Below are positions 9,225-18,033 of a stretch of 64,000 nt of DNA, piece by piece. The notes below the pieces were generated by a model, which was not told the origin of the DNA, did not search any database, and saw nothing but the letters and a program-made list of their open reading frames with translations. Origin of the DNA: DASQBT01 sp963746955. GTDB taxonomy: Bacteria > Pseudomonadota > Gammaproteobacteria > Burkholderiales > Thiobacillaceae. How positions within the stretch are numbered: the stretch's first letter is position 1; each line of letters starts with the position of its first letter. The stretch spans positions 1 through 64,000 of the forward strand of contig CAVVDR010000006.1 of assembly GCA_963746955.1 (NCBI GenBank), read 5' to 3'. The position numbers and the translations under genes were made by a program.

Positions 9225-9230
9225 TATAAT
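9225..9230 (+). promoter_or_regulatory. Candidate -10 box upstream of nnrU-like gene
   Basis: A perfect TATAAT lies 34 bases before the start codon at 9264, with GAGGAG as ribosome binding site just before the ATG. I see no good -35 box. Confidence 0.35.
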
Positions 9231-9263
9231 CAGGCCGCACAACCCTGCGAGGAGAATTCGATC

Positions 9264-9845
9264 ATGACTCTATTGATACTTGGCCTGCTGCTCTTCCTCG
9301 GTACGCATTCGGTGCGCATCTTCGCGGACGACTGGCGCGCTGCGCGCATCCGGGCGATGGGCCTGAATGCCTGGAAAGGCGTGTATGCCCTGATTTCGCT
9401 GCTTGGCTTTGTGCTGATTGTGGTGGGGTTCGGCGAGACCCGCGGCATGCCCGAACTATGGACGCCGCCGTTCTGGACCCGGCATGTCACGGCGCTGCTG
9501 GTTCTGCCGGCCTTTGTGCTGCTGGTGGCAGCCTATGTGCCGGGCACGCACATCAAGGCCGCGGTGGGCCACCCGATGGTGGCGGGGGTGAAGCTTTGGG
9601 CGTTCGCGCATCTGCTTTCCAACGGCCGGCCGGGCGGCGTGCTGCTGTTTGGCGCCTTCCTCGCCTGGGCGATCGTGGATTACATCTCGGCGCGGCGCCG
9701 CGACCGGGCGGCGGGCACGCGCTATCCGGCCGGGCCGTGGTGGCGCGATGGGGTGGCGGTGGTGGTGGGCGTCGTCGCATATGCATGGTTCGCGATCTGG
9801 GGACATGCCTGGCTGATCGGGGTCGCGCCGTTCGGCCAGGTGTAA
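9264..9845 (+). CDS. NnrU family membrane protein
   Basis: A 193-residue integral membrane protein with about five hydrophobic segments. The N-terminus (LLLFLGTHSVRIF), the central GTHIKAAVGHPMVAGVKLWAFAHL and the HLLSNG motif are typical of the NnrU family, related to the isoprenoid-modifying MAPEG-like/NnrU group and named from a nitrite/NO reduction locus. Its biochemical role is not settled. No denitrification gene lies beside it here, so a link to nitrogen oxides is not supported by context. The ATG follows a GAGGAG ribosome site. Confidence 0.85.
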   Translation: MTLLILGLLLFLGTHSVRIFADDWRAARIRAMGLNAWKGVYALISLLGFVLIVVGFGETRGMPELWTPPFWTRHVTALLVLPAFVLLVAAYVPGTHIKAAVGHPMVAGVKLWAFAHLLSNGRPGGVLLFGAFLAWAIVDYISARRRDRAAGTRYPAGPWWRDGVAVVVGVVAYAWFAIWGHAWLIGVAPFGQV

Positions 9846-9947
9846 GGCTTGCCCTGCGCGCAAAGAATTTCGTCATATTTCTTGCCTAGACTTGAATTGC
9901 GATATGCAGCGCCACTTCAACTATTCAACGGACCATAGGAGAAACAC

Positions 9948-10238
9948 ATGACTACGCGCAATGAATATGTCGAACATCTGAAGAACAATCTGGACAAGTG
10001 GAATGCGGAGCTCGCCAAGTGGGAGGAAAAGACCCGCAACGCAAAGAAGGACCTCACCATCGATTATGAAATGAAGCTGGAAGAGCTGCGCAAGCGCCGC
10101 GAGGTAGCCACGGCCAGGCTCAAGGAACTCCAGGCCAGCAGCGGAGAAGCGTGGAAGGAGCTGAAAGCCGGCACCGATACCGCTTGGGCGGCGATGCGCG
10201 AGGCGTTCGACAAGGCCCGGGCGCATTTCCAGAAATAA
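9948..10238 (+). CDS. Small coiled-coil protein, Sll1863-type stress family
   Basis: A 96-residue, highly charged, almost wholly helical protein (WNAELAKWEEKTRNA, YEMKLEELRKRREVA, AFDKARAHF). It matches in length and pattern the sll1863-type stress-response proteins found in many proteobacteria, whose mechanism is unknown. AGGAG precedes the ATG. It is a single gene, followed by a perfect hairpin at 10267-10297. Confidence 0.65.
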   Translation: MTTRNEYVEHLKNNLDKWNAELAKWEEKTRNAKKDLTIDYEMKLEELRKRREVATARLKELQASSGEAWKELKAGTDTAWAAMREAFDKARAHFQK

Positions 10239-10266
10239 GCCCGCATGTACGCCTCGGCATGCCGCA

Positions 10267-10297
10267 GCCGGGCGATGCCAGTCACATATCGCCCGGC
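10267..10297. terminator. Perfect stem-loop after the coiled-coil gene
   Basis: Arm GCCGGGCGAT, 11-base loop, arm ATCGCCCGGC. No T-run follows. A second small palindrome (GCGGAT/ATCCGC) lies near 10363-10380. Otherwise 10239-10470 has no gene that I can support. Confidence 0.45.
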
Positions 10298-10470
10298 ACC
10301 TTCATGCCCCGCCGCGCTTGCGGCCCAGAGAGTGCAGTTGATAGCGCTTGCGGATGGGGGGCGGATATGCGATCCGCAACCTGTTGTCTGAGTGATAAGA
10401 TTTGGTCGTTATCAAGTTGGGCCTATCTGCACAACTTACCCATGCCCCTTTTCTGTAAATGGAGGCTGCA

Positions 10471-10761
10471 ATGAACCGCGCACGCGCCCTTGAGTTGCTT
10501 GCCCAGAGCAGACCGGTGCTTTCTGGCCGCTACGGTGTCACGGATCTGGCCTTGTTTGGCTCGACCGCGCGCGAGGCCGCCCGGATCGACAGTGATCTGG
10601 ACGTCCTGGTCGCATTCGACGGCCCCGCCACCTCGGAACGCTACTTCGGCGTGTTGTTTTATCTCGAAGACCTCTTCGGTTGTTCGGTTGACCTGGTGAG
10701 CGAGAAAGCCCTGCGCCCGGAATTGCGCCCCTTCATCGAAAAGGAAGCCGTACATGTCTGA
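10471..10761 (+). CDS. MNT-type nucleotidyltransferase (MntA-like antitoxin)
   Basis: A 96-residue minimal nucleotidyltransferase. GSTAR at residues 30-34 and DSDLDVLV with D42 and D44 form the nucleotide and metal site. In HepT/MntA systems this protein AMPylates the HepT RNase toxin and neutralises it. The start is fixed by GGAGG five bases before ATG 10471. Its C-terminal codons overlap the start of a truncated hepT (ATG at 10754). Without an intact toxin it may be a relic or act elsewhere. Confidence 0.8.
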   Translation: MNRARALELLAQSRPVLSGRYGVTDLALFGSTAREAARIDSDLDVLVAFDGPATSERYFGVLFYLEDLFGCSVDLVSEKALRPELRPFIEKEAVHV

Positions 10762-10870
10762 TGCCGCCGGGCGCGAATGGCGGTTTTACATGGAAGACAT
10801 GATCACCTTCGCCAAGAAGGTAATGACCTACACGGACGGCCTGGACCAGACGAGGTTTGTCTCCAGTTGA
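10754..10870 (+). pseudogene. HepT-like toxin, truncated
   Basis: Thirty-eight codons (MSDAAGREWRFYMEDMITFA, then YTDGLDQTRFV) match the N-terminus of HepT/DUF86 proteins, which are normally about 110-120 residues. A TGA follows directly. I cannot find the RNase motif RxxxxH in any frame before the next gene at 10960, so the remainder was deleted. The eight-base overlap with the antitoxin gene is the normal operon design. Confidence 0.65.
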
Positions 10871-10959
10871 GGCGTTGTCTGGGCCATACCAACGATCCAG
10901 CCAAAGGAGCATCGCGTGACAGGCGTGTGCCCCCAGGGAATATCGATTCCGTCATCCCG

Positions 10960-11478
10960 ATGACCCGCTTCGCCGCCATCGACTTCGAAACCGCCAACCA
11001 CAGCCAGGACAGCGCCTGCGCGGTGGGCGTGGTGATCGTCGAGGGCGGCCGCATCGTGGCGCGCCTGCATGAACGCATCCGCCCGCCATCGCGGCAGTTT
11101 GCCTTTACCCATATTCATGGCCTGGCCTGGGAGGACGTGAAGCAAGCGCCGAACTTCGACGCAGTGTGGGCTGGCATCGCGCGCGAGCTTTCCGGGGTCG
11201 AGTTTCTTGCCGCGCACAACGCGCCCTTCGACCGCGGCGTGCTGGGCGCCTGCTGCGCGAGCTACGGGCTTGCAACTCCGCCGCTGCCTTTCGTCTGCAC
11301 GGTGCGGCTGGCGCGGGCGCAGTGGGACATCTTTCCAACCAGGCTGCCCGATGTCTGTCGCCATCTGGGCATCGCCCTGCGCCATCATCAGGCGGATTCG
11401 GATGCGGAAGCCTGTGCGCGTATCGTCATTGCAGCCCATGAAAACGGCTGGCGCTACCGGATCGGCCATGCCGGCTGA
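10960..11478 (+). CDS. 3'-5' exonuclease, DEDDh family
   Basis: A 172-residue single-domain exonuclease like the epsilon subunit of DNA polymerase III. Motif ExoI is AIDFETAN (D8, E10), ExoII AHNAPFDRGVL, and ExoIII HHQADSDAEACA supplies the histidine and last aspartate. It removes nucleotides from 3' ends with two metal ions. It lacks helicase or BRCT additions. ATG 10960 is directly before the conserved strand; no clear ribosome site is seen. It lies downstream of the broken HepT module. Confidence 0.82.
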   Translation: MTRFAAIDFETANHSQDSACAVGVVIVEGGRIVARLHERIRPPSRQFAFTHIHGLAWEDVKQAPNFDAVWAGIARELSGVEFLAAHNAPFDRGVLGACCASYGLATPPLPFVCTVRLARAQWDIFPTRLPDVCRHLGIALRHHQADSDAEACARIVIAAHENGWRYRIGHAG

Positions 11479-11624
11479 ATGGGCGCGGATTCCGGGACCA
11501 GAACTGAGGATAACCCGCAGGTCTTTGCTTTCTCCCTATGCCCAGAGCGGCCTCCCGGTTATTATCAAGGTTGTTTCCCTGCTGTCCGTAGTCATTGTGT
11601 CAATGGCGAATTGAAGGAGAACTC

Positions 11625-11885
11625 ATGAAAACTTGGATATTCACCCTGCCTTTGCTATGCGCCGTAAACTTCGCGCTGGCGGCTGACATGGGCGAGGCGC
11701 CGGCAGCAGACAAGATGGAGTCGGCTGCTGCGCCGGTCAAGGCTGTCCACCACCACAGGATGCACAGGCGCACGGTAAGAAAGTTTCGCGCGGTCAATCT
11801 GCCCCGTGGCGATCTGCGCTATTGCCTTGACCGGAAGACCAACAAAGCGATAATCCGTTGTTCCGAAAAACGCCGTAAGCGGTAA
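11625..11885 (+). CDS. Small secreted basic protein, unrecognised
   Basis: An 86-residue protein with a signal peptide (MKTWIFTLPLLCAVNFALA, likely cut after ALA). The mature part has an acidic/alanine stretch, a His-Arg cluster (VHHHRMHRRTVRK) and a C-terminal LRYCLDRKTNKAIIRCSEKRRKR with two cysteines that could form a disulfide. AAGGAG precedes the ATG. I do not recognise the family; a periplasmic location is inferred. Confidence 0.6.
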   Translation: MKTWIFTLPLLCAVNFALAADMGEAPAADKMESAAAPVKAVHHHRMHRRTVRKFRAVNLPRGDLRYCLDRKTNKAIIRCSEKRRKR

Positions 11886-11942
11886 TCGGTCGCTGTTGTC
11901 TTCTGTTTCACCTGTTTGATCTGTTTCAATGGAGCGCACACC

Positions 11943-12449
11943 ATGAGCCTAACCATGTATCAGGCATCCGTGCCGGTGTTTGTCCGCATGTTGACCAACC
12001 TCGTCGCCATTCTGGAAAAGGCGGCGGCGCATTGCGAGGAAAAGAAGATCGATCCGGCAGCCCTGGTCAATTGCCGGCTGTATCCGGACATGTTCGCGTT
12101 TGCAAAGCAGATACAGATCGCGGCGGATGCCGCCAAGAACGGCGCCGCCTACCTGGCGGGGGTGGAGTCGCCCAAGTTCGACAACACGGAGCAGACGTTT
12201 GGCGAGCTGATCCAGCGGGTGAAGAAGACGATCGAGTTCGTGAACGGCTTTGCGCCGCAGAGCATCGACGGCACTGAAGAGAAGGAAATCAACATCCCGC
12301 GCGGCGATACGATGCTGACCTATAGCGGGCAGGCGTATCTGCTCAACCGCGTGCTGCCGAACTTCTTCTTCCACATCACCACGGCCTACGACATCCTGCG
12401 GCACAACGGAGTGGAACTGGGCAAGCGGGATTACCTGGGGCGGACCTAG
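11943..12449 (+). CDS. DUF1993 family protein
   Basis: A 168-residue protein. MYQASVPVFVRMLTNL at the start and the closing LPNFFFHITTAYDILRHNGVELGKRDYLG are characteristic of DUF1993, a DinB-like four-helix bundle family. The histidines (HC at about 33, H near 147) resemble the metal site of DinB-like proteins. Function unknown. AGCGCACACC precedes the ATG, so the ribosome site is weak. Confidence 0.85.
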   Translation: MSLTMYQASVPVFVRMLTNLVAILEKAAAHCEEKKIDPAALVNCRLYPDMFAFAKQIQIAADAAKNGAAYLAGVESPKFDNTEQTFGELIQRVKKTIEFVNGFAPQSIDGTEEKEINIPRGDTMLTYSGQAYLLNRVLPNFFFHITTAYDILRHNGVELGKRDYLGRT

Positions 12450-12480
12450 TTTGCCCGCTCATGAGCACGATGCTTCCGCC

Positions 12481-12690
12481 CTAAGCCGCATGGAACCAGG
12501 CGTTACTGAGTTCCACCCTGCAGCGATCAGGCTTGTGCTCAAGCGGTGACGCCGCGATCATTTCTGCCATCGTCGAAATGAAATCGTGTATGGCATTTTC
12601 TGGCGGCGAACCTGGTTGCAAGTTAATCCCTAACCGGACAACCCGGTCGCCGTCAGCCATGACGTCCCGGGTCAGCGCAATGCCGACCAA
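12481..12690 (-). CDS. Possible small hypothetical protein
   Basis: A 69-codon frame opposite the flanking genes, with MADGDRVVRLGINLQ and AIHDFISTMAEMIAA. It has protein-like composition, and the second ATG (12660) would give 59 residues. No family recognised and no clear ribosome site. It may be a gene remnant; 12450-12710 holds nothing else that I can see. Confidence 0.3.
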   Translation of the reverse strand: MVGIALTRDVMADGDRVVRLGINLQPGSPPENAIHDFISTMAEMIAASPLEHKPDRCRVELSNAWFHAA

Positions 12691-12710
12691 ACAAAGACAA
12701 AGGACGTGAC

Positions 12711-13742
12711 ATGAAACCGAAGATCTTCCTGCTCGTCCTCGTCGTCGCGGCCGCCCTGGCCGCGGGGGTCTGGTGGTTCCGCCACCACGGCCACGCCGTA
12801 CAGACCAAACTGACTTTGCAGGGCAACGTCGACATCCGCCAGGTTGAGCTGGCCTTCAACGCCAGCGGGCGCATCGACACGATTCTGGTGCGCGAAGGCG
12901 ACCGGGTAAAGCAGGGCCAGGTCCTGGCCACCCTGGATACCGAACGCCTGCATCGCACCCTGGACCAGGGCCAGGCGCAGGCGGCAGCCCAGCGCGAAGT
13001 GGTGGCGCGCTTCAAAGCCGGCTCGCGCCCGGAAGAGATACGCCAGGCCCGCGCCCAGCGCGACGCGGCCCAGGTCGCCGTTGCGGATGCCGAAGCCTAT
13101 TACCAGCGCCAGGTGGATCTGGTGGCCAGGCATTTCATTTCCCGGCAGCAGGCGGACAGCGCGAGATTCGCCCTGGACAAGGTGCGCGCGCAATTGAAAG
13201 CGGCACAGCAGACGCTGCGCCTGGCCGAACTGGGGCCGCGCAAGGAGGATATCGCGGCGGCGCAGGCAACGCTCAAGGCCAACGAAGCGGCGGTGGCCGT
13301 CATCCAGCGCGATATCCGCGAAGGCGAACTCGACGCACCTTCCGACGGGATCATCGAGAACCGCATTCTGGAGCCTGGCGACATGGCCTCGCCGCAGAAG
13401 CCGGTTCTCACGCTGGCGCTGATCGATCCGGTCTGGGTGCGGACCTATCTGTCCGAGACCCAGTTGGGCCGCGTGCCGGTGGGCGCGCGGGCCTGGGTGC
13501 ACACCGACAGCCATCCGGAGAAACGCTATCGAGCCTGGGTCGGCTACGTTTCGCCCAGCGCCGAGTTCACCCCCAAGTCGGTGGAGACCACCGATATCCG
13601 TTCCAGTCTGGTGTATCAGGCCCGTGTGTTCGTGTGCGAAGGACAGAACGAAATGCGCATGGGCATGCCCGCGACCGTCACCATTTCCCTGGATCAGCCG
13701 GCGCCGGCCCAGGGGGCGGATCCCTGCAAGGACGGCGGATGA
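12711..13742 (+). CDS. HlyD-type membrane fusion protein, YbhG-like
   Basis: A 343-residue periplasmic adaptor anchored by one N-terminal membrane segment (residues 5-22). It has the split biotinyl-lipoyl-like domain (GRIDTILVREGDRVKQGQVLATLD and DAPSDGIIENRILEPGDM), a long alpha-helical hairpin of coiled coil (about 90-200) and a beta-barrel (VWVRTYLSETQLGRVPVG). It would join the inner-membrane ABC permeases encoded next to an outer-membrane channel. First gene of a four-gene set, 15 bases before the ATPase gene. Confidence 0.88.
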   Translation: MKPKIFLLVLVVAAALAAGVWWFRHHGHAVQTKLTLQGNVDIRQVELAFNASGRIDTILVREGDRVKQGQVLATLDTERLHRTLDQGQAQAAAQREVVARFKAGSRPEEIRQARAQRDAAQVAVADAEAYYQRQVDLVARHFISRQQADSARFALDKVRAQLKAAQQTLRLAELGPRKEDIAAAQATLKANEAAVAVIQRDIREGELDAPSDGIIENRILEPGDMASPQKPVLTLALIDPVWVRTYLSETQLGRVPVGARAWVHTDSHPEKRYRAWVGYVSPSAEFTPKSVETTDIRSSLVYQARVFVCEGQNEMRMGMPATVTISLDQPAPAQGADPCKDGG

Positions 13743-13757
13743 GACGGGAGCCCGGCG

Positions 13758-15521
13758 GTGGATGAGACGCCGGTGCTGGTCGCAGCGGAGTTAGCCAAAT
13801 CCTTCGCTGCCGGCAAACGCAAGGTTCAGGCCCTGGACGGCGTGAGCTTCGCCATCCGCCCCGGCGCGGTAACCGGCCTGATCGGGCCGGACGGCGCGGG
13901 CAAGACCACCCTCATGCGCCTGGCCGCAGGGCTGCTGGTGCCGGACGCCGGCACCATCCAGGTCCTGGGCCTGGATGCGACACGCGAGTCGCTCGCGGTG
14001 CAGGCAACGCTGGGCTACATGCCGCAGCGCTTCGGACTGTACGAGGACCTCAGCGTGCAGGAAAACCTCGACCTCTACGCCGACCTTCAGGGCGTGCCGA
14101 AGAATGCTCGCGCCGAGCGCTACGGTGAACTGATGCAGATGACCGGCCTGGCTGCGTTCACCCGCCGTCTGGCGGGGCGGCTGTCCGGCGGCATGAAGCA
14201 AAAGCTCGGCCTGGCCTGCACCCTGGTGCGGGCGCCGCGTCTGCTGCTGCTGGATGAGCCGACGGTGGGCGTGGACCCGGTGTCGCGCCGCGAGCTTTGG
14301 GCTATCGTCGACCGCCTGGTGAGGGCCCAGGGCATGAGCGTGCTGCTGTCTACCGCCTACCTGGATGAAGCGGAGCGCTGCGCGGAGGTGATCCTGCTCC
14401 ACCAGGGCAAGATCCTCGACCAGGGCGCGCCTGGCAGGATGAAAGCGCGCATGGCCGGGCGCACCTGGGCAATCTCCACCGCGGACACGCGCCCGCGCGA
14501 CGTGCAGGCCGGCCTGGTCGGCCGGCCCGGCGTGGTGGATGTCCTGGTCCAGGGAGACCACGTGCGCATGGTGACGGAGACGGCGAATGCGCCCCAGGAC
14601 CTGGCCCGGCTGCACAGCCTGGAGGGCTCCGATATCCAGTCCGTGGCGCCACGTTTCGAGGACGCCTTCATCGACCTGCTGCGCGAGCGCACCGGAGCAT
14701 CGGTTCATGCCGGCACCCGCGTCGATGAACTGCAACGGGTTAGCGGCGCCAGCGAGGGCAACGTGCCCGTCATCCAGGTGGAAGGACTGCGGCGCCGCTT
14801 TGGCGACTTCTGGGCCGTCGACGGGCTGACTTTCGAGGTGCGGCGCGGCGAGATTTTCGGCTTGCTGGGCGCCAACGGCGCGGGCAAGTCCACTACCTTT
14901 CGCATGCTGTGCGGCCTGCTGCCCGCCAGTGCCGGAAGCTTGCGGGTGGCCGGGCTGGACCTGCGCCATGCGGCGTCCACGGCACGCGGACGCATCGGCT
15001 ACATGTCGCAGAAGTTTTCCCTCTACGGCAATTTGAGCGTGTCCCAGAATCTCCTGTTCTTCGCCAGCACCTACGGTCTGGCAGGCACAGCGCTCAAGGA
15101 GCGGCTCGACTGGGCATTGGCTGAATTCGAATTGGAGCAGGATGCCGAGCAGTTGTCCGCCGACCTGTCGCTGGGCTACAAGCAACGCCTGGCCATGGCC
15201 TGCGCGCTGATGCATCGGCCGGAGATTCTTTTCCTCGACGAACCCACTTCGGGCGTCGATCCTCTGGCGCGGCGCGAGTTCTGGCAGCGCATCAACGCCC
15301 TGGCGCGGGCCGGTGTGACGGTGATGGTCACCACCCATTTCATGGAAGAGGCGGAATACTGCGACCGCCTGGCGATCATGGCCGCCGGCCGCATCCTGGC
15401 CATGGACGAGCCCGCAGCCATCAAGGCCGGCGCCCGTACCGCCGAACACCCTGAGCCCAGCATGGAGGACGCTTTCATCGCGTTGGTGGAGAGAGCTGAC
15501 GCGAACAAGGCTGCGGCATGA
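13758..15521 (+). CDS. Fused double ATPase of an ABC exporter, YbhF-like
   Basis: A 587-residue protein with two ABC ATPase domains. Domain 1 has Walker A GPDGAGKTT, signature LSGGMKQ and Walker B LLLLDEP; domain 2 has GANGAGKST, the degenerate signature LSLGYKQ and ILFLDEP. It energises the two ABC-2 permeases that follow, as in the YbhFSR-type multidrug exporter. The start is GTG at 13758 after GGGAG. Its stop overlaps the next start (ATGA at 15518). Confidence 0.9.
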   Translation: MDETPVLVAAELAKSFAAGKRKVQALDGVSFAIRPGAVTGLIGPDGAGKTTLMRLAAGLLVPDAGTIQVLGLDATRESLAVQATLGYMPQRFGLYEDLSVQENLDLYADLQGVPKNARAERYGELMQMTGLAAFTRRLAGRLSGGMKQKLGLACTLVRAPRLLLLDEPTVGVDPVSRRELWAIVDRLVRAQGMSVLLSTAYLDEAERCAEVILLHQGKILDQGAPGRMKARMAGRTWAISTADTRPRDVQAGLVGRPGVVDVLVQGDHVRMVTETANAPQDLARLHSLEGSDIQSVAPRFEDAFIDLLRERTGASVHAGTRVDELQRVSGASEGNVPVIQVEGLRRRFGDFWAVDGLTFEVRRGEIFGLLGANGAGKSTTFRMLCGLLPASAGSLRVAGLDLRHAASTARGRIGYMSQKFSLYGNLSVSQNLLFFASTYGLAGTALKERLDWALAEFELEQDAEQLSADLSLGYKQRLAMACALMHRPEILFLDEPTSGVDPLARREFWQRINALARAGVTVMVTTHFMEEAEYCDRLAIMAAGRILAMDEPAAIKAGARTAEHPEPSMEDAFIALVERADANKAAA

Positions 15522-16654
15522 ATAGCGAATCCCGCGGCGGCTCCGCCATGCGGCTCAAGGGGCTGGTGCGCAAGGAGTTCGTGCAGATCGTGCGCGACCC
15601 GAGCAGCATTGCGATCGCGTTCCTGATGCCTTTCTTCCTGCTGGTGCTGTTCGGCTACGGCGTGTCGCTCGACGCCGACCATATCCCGGTGGCGCTGGTG
15701 GCGGAGCAGCCCTCGGCAGACACCGCAGACTTCTTTGCCTCCCTGGAAGGCAGCCATTACTTCGATCCCCTGCATGCCCTCACGCTGGCCGAAGCCGAGC
15801 AGGCGCTGCGCGAAGGCCGGGTGAATGCCATCGTGCATCTGCACGCCAACTTTGCCGAGCGGCTGCGGCGGCCCGACGGCGCACCCATCCAGGTCATCGT
15901 CAACGGCGTTGACGCCAACACGGCGCGCCTTGCGCAAGGGTACGTGGAGGGCGCCTGGGGGAACTGGTTGATGCATCGCGCGGCCAGCCAGGGCCAGGAA
16001 CTTTCCACGCCGGTGGACCTGGAGCAACGGGTGTGGTTCAACAGCGAGTTGAAGAGCCGCAATTACCTGGTGCCGGGCCTGGTTGCGATCATCATGACCC
16101 TGATCGGCGCCCTGCTCACCGCCCTGGTCATGGCGCGCGAGTGGGAACGCGGCACCATGGAGGCGCTGATGGTGACGCCGGCGAGCATGACCGAGATTCT
16201 GCTCGGCAAGCTCATCGCGTACTTCGTCCTGGGCACCGGCGGCATGCTGCTGACCGTGGGTCTGGCGGTGGGCCTGTTCGAGGTGCCCTTGCGCGGCTCC
16301 TTCTGGCTGCTGTGGATGTGCGCATCGCTGTTCCTGCTGGCGGCGCTGGGCATGGGCCTCACCATCTCGACCCTGGCGCGCAATCAGTTCGTGGCTGGCC
16401 AGGTTGCCATCATCGCCACCTTCCTGCCGGCCTTCCTGTTGTCCGGCTTCATTTTCGATATCAACAGCATGCCGGCTCCGGTCCAGGTCATCACCCATAT
16501 CGTCGTGGCGCGTTATTTTGTCGCCATCGTCCAGACCCTGTTCCTGGCCGGCGACGTGTGGGCCGTGGTGTTGCCCAACGCGTTCGCCCTGCTGGTCATG
16601 GCGACGATCTTCCTGGGCATCACCTGGCGCCGCTCCCGTAAGCGGCTGGATTAG
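15518..16654 (+). CDS. ABC-2 type permease, YbhS-like
   Basis: A 378-residue inner-membrane permease with one N-terminal segment (about 30-50), a large periplasmic domain, and five C-terminal segments. Typical signatures are VRKEFVQIVRDP, NYLVPGLVAIIMTLIGALLTALVMAREWERGTMEAL (approximate positions 180-215) and FLLSGFIFDINSMP. It pairs with the permease at 16924. Its TAG stop is part of a TTAG that marks the left edge of a miniature element, which separates it from its partner gene. Confidence 0.88.
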   Translation: MNSESRGGSAMRLKGLVRKEFVQIVRDPSSIAIAFLMPFFLLVLFGYGVSLDADHIPVALVAEQPSADTADFFASLEGSHYFDPLHALTLAEAEQALREGRVNAIVHLHANFAERLRRPDGAPIQVIVNGVDANTARLAQGYVEGAWGNWLMHRAASQGQELSTPVDLEQRVWFNSELKSRNYLVPGLVAIIMTLIGALLTALVMAREWERGTMEALMVTPASMTEILLGKLIAYFVLGTGGMLLTVGLAVGLFEVPLRGSFWLLWMCASLFLLAALGMGLTISTLARNQFVAGQVAIIATFLPAFLLSGFIFDINSMPAPVQVITHIVVARYFVAIVQTLFLAGDVWAVVLPNAFALLVMATIFLGITWRRSRKRLD

Positions 16655-16917
16655 GGCGTGTTCACACTAATTTCACGCCTGCGACGGCGCCGATTCGGGA
16701 TGCAGCCCGCGAAGCGGGACGCGCCGCAGTGCGAGTCACTGCAAGCGGCTCGCGACAAAGGGATGCGCCCGAATCGGCCCGTCCCGAAGGGTTGCCGCGA
16801 GAAAGCGCGTCTGCTGCGTTGCGCCACTTGGCAAGGGATGGCCCTTGCCGGCGTGCCGCGCCTTGCATCCATCGCTTTCTCGCAGCAACGCAGGTGCGAA
16901 ATTAGCGTGAACAGGCC
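16655..16917. mobile_element. Miniature inverted-repeat element, stop-codon family, copy A
   Basis: A 263-base non-coding element. Left end GGCGTGTTCACACTAATTTC and right end (reverse complement) GGCCTGTTCACGCTAATTTC match in 18 of 20 bases, and similarity continues to CGCCTGCG. It is flanked by TTAG (16651-16654, holding the stop codon of the upstream permease) and CTAG (16918-16921). A YTAR target is typical of IS5-group elements, but no transposase is present. Its interior shares GCATCCATCGCTTT with copy C. Confidence 0.75.
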
Positions 16918-16923
16918 CTAGCC

Positions 16924-18033
16924 ATGTGGCAGCGCATCCTCGCCCTGGTCCGCAAGGAATTCCTGGCCCTGCTGAAGGACCCCAAGAGCCGTTTGGTGCT
17001 GATCGTGCCGCCCATGGTTCAACTGCTGGTGTTCGGCTATGCGGCCACCTTCGACCTGAAGGAAATCCCCTACGCCCTCTACAACGAGGACCGCGGTACG
17101 GCCTCGCGGGACCTCGCCGCCGCCTTCGACGGCGCGCCCGCCTTCACCCGCGTGGCCACCCTGCACTCGGAGCGGGAGATCGCGCCTCTGATCGACGCGC
17201 GCGAGGCGCTGGTGGTGATCCACATCGGCCCCCGCTTCGGCGCCGAACTGCTCGCGGGCGGCAGCGCGCCCGTGCAGGTCATAGTCGATGGGCGCAATTC
17301 CAACACGGCCTCGGTTGCCCTCAACTACGTACGCAGCATCGTGGACGGCTTCAATCGAAAGTGGATCGATGCCCATGGCCTGCCCTCCCCGCCTGCGCGC
17401 CTGGAGACCCGCGCCTGGTTCAACCCCAACCTGGAGAGCCGCTGGTTCTTCATCCCGGGACTGGTGGGCCTGCTCACCCTGGTGGTAACCATGCTGGTGA
17501 CCGCCCTGACCGTGGCCCGCGAGCGTGAGCAGGGCACCTTCGACCAGTTGCTGGTCACGCCGCTGCGGCCTGGCGAGATCCTGCTGGGCAAGGCCCTGCC
17601 GGGCTTTCTCATCGGCATAGTCCAGGGCACGGTGATCCTGCTCATCGCGACGCTCTGGTTCAAAGTCCCGCTGCTCGGCAGCCTGCCTGTCCTGTATGCC
17701 GGGCTGGCCCTGTTCCTGCTCTCGGCGGTGGGCGCCGGGCTGCTCATTTCCTCTCTGGCAGTGACCCAGCAACAGGGCCTGCTCGGCGCCTTCCTGTTCA
17801 TGGTGCCGGCCGTGATCCTGTCCGGCTTCGCCACCCCGATCGCCAACATGCCGTTGATCGTGCAGGACATCACGCTGATCGACCCGCTGCGTTATTTCCT
17901 GGTGATCCTGCGCAAGGTGTTTCTGGAGGGTGCCGGGTTCGACGTGCTGACCGGTCAGCTTTGGCCCATGGCAGTGATCGGCGTAGTGGCCCTGAGCCTG
18001 GCCAGTTGGCTGTTCCGGCACCGCATGTACTAG
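16924..18033 (+). CDS. ABC-2 type permease, YbhR-like
   Basis: A 369-residue partner permease: VRKEFLALLKDPKSRLVLIVPP at the N-terminus, a periplasmic domain, ESRWFFIPGLVGLLTLVVTML and a further four hydrophobic segments, with MLVTALTVAREREQGTFDQLLVTPL between. It completes the YbhGFSR-like exporter. The ATG is only three bases after the CTAG edge of miniature element copy A, so no normal ribosome site remains except a weak AGG in the element end. Its own TAG stop sits in a CTAG that borders copy B. Confidence 0.88.
   Translation: MWQRILALVRKEFLALLKDPKSRLVLIVPPMVQLLVFGYAATFDLKEIPYALYNEDRGTASRDLAAAFDGAPAFTRVATLHSEREIAPLIDAREALVVIHIGPRFGAELLAGGSAPVQVIVDGRNSNTASVALNYVRSIVDGFNRKWIDAHGLPSPPARLETRAWFNPNLESRWFFIPGLVGLLTLVVTMLVTALTVAREREQGTFDQLLVTPLRPGEILLGKALPGFLIGIVQGTVILLIATLWFKVPLLGSLPVLYAGLALFLLSAVGAGLLISSLAVTQQQGLLGAFLFMVPAVILSGFATPIANMPLIVQDITLIDPLRYFLVILRKVFLEGAGFDVLTGQLWPMAVIGVVALSLASWLFRHRMY

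Noticed and set aside
13791..15449. A 552-codon minus-strand frame opposite the ABC ATPase
   Set aside because: Its composition (Gln, His, Arg-rich) is that of an antisense shadow, while the forward strand has two complete ATPase domains.
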